DNA of 64,000 bases from Symbiodinium natans (Eukaryota > Sar > Dinophyceae > Suessiales > Symbiodiniaceae), in contig CAJNDS010002313.1 in assembly GCA_905221605.1 (NCBI GenBank), forward strand, positions 257,001-321,000, given 5' to 3'. Shown here one piece after another: positions 14,001 to 19,900 of this stretch. The position numbers and the translations under genes are program-made. Below the pieces are notes generated by a model. The model saw only the letters and a list, made by a program, of their open reading frames with translations. It did not search any database and was not told where the DNA came from. Position 1 is the first letter of the stretch, and each line of letters starts with the position of its first letter.

Positions 14001-15016
14001 GCTGACAGCATGTTGCGCAGGGCTTCGGCCCAGCTCCGATGCCTACGTCGCCCTGTTGATCCTTCGAGCCGAAGCAAGCCTCACACATGAACTTTAGCAG
14101 GAAAAATGAGCCCCCCCCCCCCCTTCCCCCCCTCCTCCCATGGAGCCCAGTCTGCCATGAGAACGTGCATCCAAATCCGACAGGCCATGATGCACAAACC
14201 GAAGGTCCGGGAGATCATGGCCGACCGCCGCCCGGATGCAGACACGTTGGGGGATGCGATTGGCACAGATCTCGGGGTATTTCTGCTTGTGGGCAGTTTT
14301 GAGCCCCGGCTGCGAAAGGAACTGTGGCCGACATCATGGATCGCATGGACCTGAGCCGAACTGGACGGGTGCCTGGCCTCAGATGATGCAATCGAGAAAT
14401 CATGGGGATGAGGTGTTCGTGTCGTATAGCCGTTTCATACACCGTGTGTGTGCTGCAGGGAGGCCCACATGCCCAATGTTTGAAGAGCCGCAAACCAGTG
14501 CGAAGCCTGAAACCTTAAGCCACTCCATAGGCACATCCTTGTGGTGTGGGCTCTTGATAGCAAGCCCTTGTGTAGGTTACCGGGCGCGATTTAAGGATGG
14601 CACGGGCTTCTGTTTAGCGCAGGCAGGTTGTCAGGTTAGGTTCGGTCAGCATCAAATTGAATTGTTGCCAAGCTCCTGAAAACCCGTGAGTCCCTGGGTC
14701 TGCAACTACGGCAGCGAGAGACCCTCCGCAGCCTTGCCTGCCGCGCGCGAGCGTGAGAGTCGAAGCCCGAAGCTTTTCAGGTCACTTTCTGGGACTTCAA
14801 GCGTGCGCTGGAGATGATGGAACCTCGGTGCGGTGAGTCTCAGGGCAAATTCTCTTGATCTTCCCTTTGGTGGGGATGTCCGACATGGAACCCAAAAAGG
14901 AACCCCTGCTTCAAGCCCAGTGGAAAAAGAGCACGATCTTCAAGAGGGTGATTGAAGAGTCAACCCCCGAGCCCTCAAGGACCCGACAGCGCTCAACGCG
15001 GTGGGATGTAGGCTGA
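372..15016 (+). CDS. Multi-exon acylated EF-hand / protein kinase / EF-hand (CDPK-like) gene, overall span
   Basis: Pieces of one reading direction can be ordered as an N-acylation start exon (372), degenerate and canonical EF-hands (2296-3668), all core protein-kinase motifs (5132-8310), and four further EF-hand loops (12454-14832). The family is calcium-dependent Ser/Thr kinase, acting at membranes if the N-terminus is myristoylated. Exons are 30-130 nt and introns 100-2000 nt; the introns hold CCCTAAA/TTTAGGG tracts, (ATT)n, (GA)n and poly-T. Several introns resolve exactly because the joined protein matches kinase or EF-hand consensus; they start GT, GC or GA and end AG. EF-hands on both sides of the kinase are unusual for a plant-type CDPK, so two adjacent genes (372-4900 and 5100-15016) are possible. 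Some exons, especially 8.3-12.3 kb, are not resolved. Known: family motifs. Inferred: that it is one transcript. Confidence 0.6.
1237..1550. repeat. Telomere-like CCCTAAA tracts followed by long ATT/ATC microsatellite
   Basis: Two short CCCTAAA tracts (1237-1275 and 1308-1325) are followed by an almost pure ATT array from about 1437 to 1513 that drifts into ATC repeats up to 1550. Translation of the ATT array gives a meaningless poly-Ile frame. The remaining 870-2290 interval shows no recognisable exon. Confidence 0.85.
2296..2361 (+). CDS. Exon encoding degenerate EF-hand
   Basis: After a CCCAG acceptor the frame reads EKKVKELFHQYAGADRRLQP and then HE. The helix-loop layout (ELFHQY, then a 12-position loop ending in Glu) is EF-hand-like, but loop position 1 is Tyr and position 6 is Arg rather than Asp and Gly. 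It probably does not bind calcium well. A G tract follows immediately. Confidence 0.5.
2908..3180. repeat. TTTAGGG tracts flanking a short exon
   Basis: TTTAGGG-type repeats with G-rich variants run from 2908 to 3008, and a cleaner eight-unit tract from 3125 to 3180. Between them, about 3017-3113, lies an open stretch reading AQKRLGEVHGLAFSLGAQLG, which looks like helix between EF-hands and is a probable exon of the kinase gene. Confidence 0.8.
3596..3668 (+). CDS. Exon encoding canonical EF-hand
   Basis: After a GAGCAG acceptor the frame reads VLFHRYDFSGDGQLDESEAL. The loop DFSGDGQLDESE (3614-3649) has Asp at 1, Ser at 3, Asp at 5, Gly at 6, Leu at 8 and Glu at 12, a complete calcium-binding EF-hand. 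It pairs with the degenerate hand encoded at 2296-2361. Confidence 0.75.
3716..3795. repeat. CCCTAAA tract, about 11 units
   Basis: Near-perfect CCCTAAA heptamers with one CCTAAA unit, on the C-rich strand relative to the gene, just downstream of the EF-hand exon. Confidence 0.95.
4634..5050. repeat. CCCTAAA tracts, candidate exon, (GA)n microsatellite
   Basis: CCCTAAA runs occupy 4634-4686 and 4717-4746. An open stretch from about 4773 reads PFKQLDNAFALQSLGPDTSL and may be an exon just before the kinase domain (low confidence). A pure (GA)n array of about 22 units covers 4984-5027, giving false Arg-Glu frames on one strand and Leu-Ser on the other. Confidence 0.7.
5132..5210 (+). CDS. Kinase exon: glycine-rich loop
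   Basis: After GGGCCCAG the frame reads KKLGQGGQGAVYLATD. GQGGQGAVYLA fits the kinase P-loop GxGxxGxV. A following candidate exon at 5461-5505 reads RVVKFYNKS and supplies a plausible beta-3 strand with the ATP-anchoring Lys. These begin the kinase domain that continues with the exons at 5711, 5862, 6172, 6925, 7095, 7550, 7842 and 8246. Confidence 0.8.
5711..5927 (+). CDS. Kinase exons: helix C and beta-4 region
   Basis: Two exons are visible. The exon at 5711-5769 reads NAPVEDIVEELSGALRDEQ. The exon at about 5862-5927 reads EEFNLLTALDHPKIARVYEV and ends in a GT donor. LDHPxIxxxYE is the hallmark CDPK-type alphaC-beta4 segment. The intron between them is 90-100 nt. A short TTTAGGG stretch (5949-5975) begins just after the second exon. 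Confidence 0.8.
6172..6240 (+). CDS. Kinase exon: hinge region
   Basis: After GGCCAG the frame reads DHVYIYVVSEPYFGGDLT, matching the beta-5/hinge pattern (YLVTExYxGGEL) of CDPK-like kinases. It joins in phase with the preceding exon, which ends in VYEVFQ. The probable donor is GC at about 6241. The following interval to 6924 has no further recognised exon. Confidence 0.75.
6858..6912. repeat. CCCTAAA tract adjacent to a splice acceptor
   Basis: CCCTAAA repeats with a CCCCAAACAACAAA interruption end 12 nt before the acceptor of the exon starting at 6925. Confidence 0.9.
6925..7189 (+). CDS. Kinase exons: helix E and catalytic loop (HCD variant), split by a GC-AG intron
   Basis: The exon at 6925-6958 reads NWLAGILKQIC. 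The exon at 7095-7189 reads AGIMYLHSKKSMHCDIKEAN and continues VMISGDTDWHNP. Joining them with intron 6959-7094 (GC...AG) gives the canonical QIxxGIxYLHS. The catalytic loop is HCDIKEAN: Asp, Lys and Asn are retained but the Arg of HRD is Cys, so this is a non-RD kinase. The exon ends ahead of a GA donor at 7190. Confidence 0.85.
7240..7520. repeat. ATT/AAT microsatellites inside a kinase intron
   Basis: Degenerate ATT/TTA repeats at 7243-7335 and AAT/AGT repeats at 7434-7520 fill most of the GA-AG intron 7190-7549. Confidence 0.9.
7550..7591 (+). CDS. Kinase exon: DFG motif
   Basis: The frame reads NVVVIDFGLARDFR. VVVIDFG is the Mg-binding DFG motif of dinoflagellate and plant CDPK-like kinases. 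The upstream intron 7190-7549 starts GA, and the downstream intron 7592-7841 also starts GA and carries a poly-T run (about 7752-7780). Both junctions are set by protein continuity (HNP-NVVVIDFG and DFR-KGSSG). Confidence 0.85.
7842..7890 (+). CDS. Kinase exon: activation segment to PPE
   Basis: The frame reads KGSSGIMGTPGYMPPE, giving the P+1 loop GTPGYMPPE (the usual APE is PPE here). It ends before a GC donor at 7891. Intron 7891-8245 ends GCGAG, and the next exon continues VWTKGVWTCK. Confidence 0.85.
8246..8310 (+). CDS. Kinase exon: subdomain IX (KGDIFSMG)
   Basis: The frame reads VWTKGVWTCKGDIFSMGALA. KGDIFSMG corresponds to the DVWSLG helix F motif. The donor is not resolved. Later candidate kinase exons are AFEGQTVQQLQVALPDPP at about 9507-9560 and SSAPKDASGLAAAVELPI at about 9955-10025. 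These are weaker. Confidence 0.75.
8311..12383 (+). other. Mostly intronic DNA of the kinase gene; C-lobe exons unresolved
   Basis: Holds short CCCTAAA/TTTAGGG tracts (8461-8488 and 11639-11701), homopolymer C/G runs, and a perfect 10-bp inverted repeat (8655-8664 / 8679-8688). A few short exon-like frames occur, including one around 11928 reading HRALMMDMVAKENLTHLKD that looks like the CDPK junction helix. Other open frames show no family resemblance. Confidence 0.45.
12384..12500 (+). CDS. Exon encoding canonical EF-hand (C-terminal set)
   Basis: After ATCTCAG the frame reads RLVPKPGNMVRKLLFIVALK followed by AQL and the loop DTDHSGVVTESE (12454-12489). The loop has Asp at 1 and 3, Ser at 5, Gly at 6 and Glu at 12, a complete calcium site. 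It lies downstream of the kinase exons, as in CDPKs. Confidence 0.75.
13748..13830 (+). CDS. Exon encoding EF-hand
   Basis: After CCTCAG the frame reads RWRIFKELDTDNSNSLDASE, then IKALA. Loop DTDNSNSLDASE (13777-13812) keeps Asp1, Asp3, Ser5 and Glu12, with Asn in place of Gly6. The exon runs to a TAG at 13828-13830 unless spliced just before it. Flanking 12500-13747 has several open frames but no clear domain. Confidence 0.7.
14151..14276 (+). CDS. Exon: helical segment between EF-hands
   Basis: After a C-rich tract and GCCCAG, the frame reads SAMRTCIQIRQAMMHKPKVR and continues EIMADRRPDADTLGDAIG. No domain is recognised, but the spacing and amphipathic composition fit a linker between EF-hands. 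A GT donor follows at 14277. Confidence 0.6.
14320..14832 (+). CDS. Two exons sharing one EF-hand loop across a GT-AG intron
   Basis: The exon at 14320-14369 ends VADIMDRMDLSRTGR. The exon at 14781-14832 reads VTFWDFKRALEMMEPRC and ends at a GTGAGT donor. Joined by removal of intron 14370-14780 (GTGCCT...TTTCAG) they give the loop DLSRTGRVTFWD (Asp1, Ser3, Thr5, Gly6, Val8, Asp12). The exact fit makes this intron one of the best supported in the window. Confidence 0.75.
14885..15016 (+). CDS. Possible last exon of the EF-hand kinase gene
   Basis: A 43-codon open frame ends at TGA 15014-15016. It starts MEPKKEPLLQAQWKKSTIFK and is rich in Lys, Arg and Glu. It lies in the right place for a terminal exon, but no homology is recognised and the acceptor is not clear. 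Confidence 0.3.
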   Translation: MEPKKEPLLQAQWKKSTIFKRVIEESTPEPSRTRQRSTRWDVG

Positions 15017-15063
15017 AGGGCTCCCCCCAAACTCCACTCGCAGTTCCTTGGGACCCTGAAAAG

Positions 15064-15127
15064 CCCCGGCAAGCCCTAAAAGCCCTAAGCCCTAAGCCCT
15101 AAGCCCTAAACCCTAAACCCTAAACCC
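15064..15127. repeat. CCCTAAG/CCCTAAA tract at the 5' flank of the LINE
   Basis: Units grade from AGCCCTAA variants into CCCTAAA. The tract ends at about 15127, 34 nt before the first ATG of LINE ORF1. It has the same orientation as the tract that abuts the 3' end of the element. Confidence 0.9.
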
Positions 15128-15160
15128 AGGCGTATCGGCTTTCAGCCTTCGCTGCTAGAC

Positions 15161-16827
15161 ATGGTGGGTTTCGCTTTCAGTTTGCACAGTCAATTTTCTG
15201 CCAGGCAGGGACCACTTCGCATGATGGTTTCAGCCGCGGCCTTTTTTTCGGGGTTTTGCCTTGTAGCCTCAAGGGCTACTACGCCACCCCAGTTTCGAGC
15301 CATGACGGATGGCACAGGGGCCGCAGAGAGCCTCATGGAGGCCAGGCGCGTTTACAGCGAGCAGGCCACCTTGGTACAGGGCCCAGCGTACGCCGCCTCA
15401 CAGCAGTTGTTCTTCGAGCAGCGCAGGGTTGCCAAGCGCGGCCCCCCGACACCGGCCTTTTCCTCAACGGGGCTGGCCACCCCAACCGGAGACACCTTTG
15501 GCCCAACGGCTCCAACCGCCTCAGGGAGTACTCCGCCGGCAAAGCAAGACACTGGTCTTTTCCAGCCCATGCACTACCAGCAGGAGACGGCCTTTGTAGC
15601 CACAGCCCACTCCGCCGGTGTCAACGCAAACAACCCGACAGATATGGCCCTAAGGAAACGATTTCCACCAGGGCGCAAGTCCTGGACACCATCCGGCATT
15701 ACCACACCGCCGTGATCCGTCCTGAACTCTACAATTTGATCAACCAAGTTGAGGCAGCATTGGTCTCGCTGGACGATAGACTACTACGCCAATCCAAGGA
15801 GTTAGCCTGGATGGCTTCAGAGAACAGAGCCCTCCAAAAGCAAAGTGCTGCACTCATGGTCATTTTGACCGGCTGGGATACGAGCATGTCGCCTTCCGAA
15901 CGGCTCTTCATGGTCAACTGGATGCTCGAGCAGATCACCCACGTCCAGGCCTTCTTGCAGCAGAGGGGGTGGGCCAACTTCGACGGCGAGTACAAGTACC
16001 TCAATGTCCTCTCGGCAGACCCGTCTACTCCGCCGGCAGGGGCACAGAAGTGGAGCTCGGTAACGCTACTCAGCTTCAAATCCTGGGACCTGAGAAAGGC
16101 GTTCATGGAGGCATATGGTGGCACTCAGGGTACCCCACTGTACAAGGATGAGCGCACTCCAGTACCCCGCCACCATATCAGGGCTACACCTTCGAGCCCC
16201 CAATTCCAACGAAAGTTGGAAATTCCAATCCGAGTACTCCTCCAAGCCCTCAACCTCAAGGAGGAGACCGAGCCCCGCCAGGTGGTGATCTTGTGGAAGA
16301 CGCTCACGGTGATGTCGCCCCAAATGGCGCGCGGCTTTGATGAGCAAGCCACCGCCTGCGCTCGCCTCCACTACTACGCCGAGGGGGAGCAGTTCAAAGG
16401 CATCCTCGAGATCACAAAGGTCATCTCCGACTGGCTTGCAACCACTCCGCCCGATGAGTTGATGACAGAGGAGGACACGATTTGGTCCTACAGCTGGAAC
16501 AAAATCGTCTTCGGGGTCCAGCAGGAGATGGATGCAGCAGAGCGCGACCACTTCGCCAACGCCAAGGCTGCAGCAAAGGGCACGGGCAAGGGGATGCTTG
16601 CTGGAAAGGGGTCCCGTCACTGGACGGCCCCGATGATCTACTCCGCCAGCTCGATGCCGTGCCCGATCGACCTCGAGATCAGACTGGTGTCCCAAGTGGC
16701 CTACGTTTGGGATGAGTATTGTGATAAGTTTGGCGAAAACAGCCGCAAATGCGGCGACTACCGCCAGGCTACTTTTTCCGGAGCCCCGGTTGCGGCTACT
16801 CCGCTTCTCACGGCCCCCACGGCCTGA
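15161..16827 (+). CDS. LINE ORF1 (gag-like), two frames needing a -1 shift
   Basis: Good coding signal runs from ATG 15161 (a shorter choice is 15301, MTDGTGAAESL) in one frame to TGA 15713-15715. It then continues in the frame that is open from 15256 and ends at TGA 16825-16827. The switch falls between about 15640 and 15712. The second part contains a heptad-like helical stretch (LINQVEAALVSLDDRLLRQS), then a mixed globular region (FMVNWMLEQITHVQAFLQQR), as in RNA-binding ORF1 proteins. A Cys-containing tail (YCDKFGENSRKCGDY) has no clear CCHC knuckle. No standard X XXY YYZ slippery site is evident at the switch. It may be a mutation, a sequencing error or a true recoding site. Confidence 0.65.
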
Positions 16828-16962
16828 AGGGTTCCGGCTCGAATTCGCGATCTAGCCAGGGAGGTACGTACCTCTTTTTATCTCCAGGCTACTGCGCCGC
16901 TCCCCCACAATTTCAAGGTACTCCTCGAAGGCAACTTCACATTTGAAACTTTCTTAAAGGAA

Positions 16963-19900
16963 TTGCTTCGAGATGTTTTAAGTCAGGGGTTGAGCAGGCC
17001 TTCCACCCACAACCGCCCCGCCCCCCATATGATAAGACTTTACCCTTTCAGAGTTTCCAGGTTTTTGGGTGCCCCGGGTGTTGCACGATCGCGGTCGCAC
17101 GCTGAGTTTGTAGAGGTCGCCAAACAAACCCTCACAGCTAAAGACCTGCAGTGGGATATGAGGGTTGTTCGTAGAAGCCGAAAGAGACCCAATAAACTCC
17201 CAACTAATCCTCACCTTCAAGCTTCATGCACCTACATTATCATCGCCTTCTTATGCGTCTTTTACTACACCTCAACCACTAGATCCTCTTTCCCCATTGT
17301 CCTTATGGATTCTCTGGTAGTTCATTCTACAATATGTTCACTTATCAAGTATGGGATAAGCCAGTGGGAGCTTCTGCAACAGCTACTCCGCAACAAATTA
17401 CAACACATCAAAAACGGGAACACAACAACATTACAGCTAGATCTTCTAATTCCCCAAAAGTACACTGAGTACCCTCAACCCACTATGGAGTACAGCTTCA
17501 TTCATCAAGCCAAACTTAGCCGTGATTTTCTCCTTTCCCAACGACCCATTAGCCCCCCAAAGCTTCCCGAATATTCCCCTTTCCCTCAACTCGCCCCCAG
17601 ACCCAAAATAAGAACGGGTAGGCGAGTTTCTTTTCGTTTCACAGATGGTCGTAAGGTAAACTACACCCGAAGACCACTCCGCCATTTTTCGGCCAGCCGG
17701 CCCTTCCGCCCACCAACGAATTCACAGAAGGATAGGCCAACACCGCCTCCACGAGGCACGCCGGGACCCGGGCAACCGGGAGACGAAGAGTGTATCACCC
17801 CTCCCCCCCCTTCTTCAGTCCACCCTCTAGGTTTGGGTGCCCGCTCTAGACGCCTTCGACGGCAGCTTTTCCGCCGTTGGCGCAGGAGCGTGGGTGGGCC
17901 TATATTACCAGAAGCGTCGGGCAGCGCACTGGTAAAAGGGGGGGTTCCCTTGAAAGCAGTCAAAAGTAGGTGCCAAACCGGGGTACGAAATTCGTACCTT
18001 TTCAAAACCCTTATACTAAGGCCTGAACAAATCGGCAAGCAAAAAAAGGCTACTCCGCCAGCAGTAGCCCCACCACCCTTGCCGTATGGACAACCTTTTA
18101 AAATAGGTACACAAAACGTACAGGGAATGGCCGAAATACTAAAACACCAGTCAGTCCTCACTTTACTCCGTAGTAGAAAGCTTGACGTCCTTTTCCTCAC
18201 CGAAACACGCAACACAACATACCACCAATTCACCTCAGAGGGGCACAGGTTCATTAGCAATGGCAGTAACAAGGACAAGTTCGCAGGAGTGACAGCAATC
18301 ATTCCCCCCCAAACTCTACCACACCTCAAAGATGTAGTTCAGCATAGTGCGAGGATCCTTCAAATCACACTAGCAGCATCGGCCGGAGATGTTCACCTCA
18401 TAGGAGTCTACTCCCCACACAATAAACGAGATGTTGAAACTAGCAAGCTCCCCTTCTGGGATAAGCTAGACTCAGTATTGCACAAAATTCCTCAACCAGA
18501 GCCGGTTTATATCATAGGGGACTTCAATGTGAGACTACAAGGTAGAAAACCAGATGAACATCACATGTTGGGCCCCAATGTATATGGTAAGGGAAGACTC
18601 AGTATACCAACCACAGAAGGTAACAACAGAGAGCTCTATCTGAGATTCCTGAGTACCTCTGAAGCTAAGGATGTTCTAACCTACAAGCAGAGTAACCTTC
18701 TGAAGCACATCACATACCGAGATAAATCCCCTCCCCCATTAGATTGGCTCACGTTCTCTAGTGACCCCATAGGATGGCTACCAATTTGGGATAGATTTCA
18801 AAGCTTGCCCCAGTCAGAAAATGAGAACCTAAAGGTCGCAGGGAAAGTCAGGGATTACCTCACTTGCTACTCCGCCTTAGTGCCCGAACAACAACGACCA
18901 ACCATCGACCCGCACAGATTCCAGGCACTGGACCGTTTGGTCACCAGATCCAAATGGTTACCTACGGTTCAACAATGCCAAGCAGTTCATAGCACAGGAT
19001 TTGTTAGTGACCATTATCTTCTAGAATCAGTCATTCGGGTTAAACTCAAAGCCCAACCACCCTCCACAATCAAACCTCCTGCAAGAGATTACTCCGCCAT
19101 AGACTACTCCGCTAAAACCCTGTTCAATCACACGTTTAAAAAATGTACCAAACACAAATCAATACCCAATCTCAACACAACTGACGCCAATTGGGCGGTA
19201 TACACGGATGGGTCGGGAAGCAAAGGCCGTTGCTCGGCCACTACTCCCGCAGGCTGGGGCTACACAATCATAACAACCAATCAAGATTCAATTGCCTCAA
19301 AAGGTCCAGTCAGCACTGATCCACATGCAGCAGTTCACCTAGGAGCGACAGTAGGCAGTAATAATACAGGAGAGCTGAGCGCCTGGATGGAAGCGGCATT
19401 GTACATACTAACATTGACCACTCCGCCTAAACAAATTTCCTTCTACTACGACAGTCGTTGGATGTCAGACGCTGTCAGGGGTAAATCTAAGGCTAAAAGA
19501 CACAAAACCATGATTAAATATGCACGTATCTTATTGGCAGAGTTGCAAAATCGCACCACAGTAGATTGGTTTTGGGTCAAAGGCCATTCAGGAGACCACT
19601 TTAATGAAATAGCGGACAGGTTAGCAGAAGAAGGAAAACAAATACCTGATCCAGTGGGAGGTAGGCACGACATCACCCCTCTTCTCACCCCCTCGGAGTT
19701 CATTGAACCAGTACAATCTACTGACCACTCCGCGTTGGAACGCCTCAATTCCACATTAGTACGAGCTCTGCACAAAGCTGAGTCGCAACACATACCACTA
19801 CTGAAACGCAAGCCCAAGCAGCCCTGGATGACGCAGGAACTACTACAACAGTTCCATGAAGTTAGGCACCTAAAATCCATTGACCACTCCGCCCATATCA

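Noticed and set aside
15263-15274. GTAGCCTCAAGG resembling a collapsed spliced leader at the LINE 5' end
   Set aside because: Would need a ten-base internal deletion; too short to separate from chance.
17661-18329. 222-residue minus-strand frame inside the LINE
   Set aside because: Mirror of ORF2 with no domain; the sense frame is clearly the coding one. The same applies to 19446-20093 and 16066-16695 on the minus strand.
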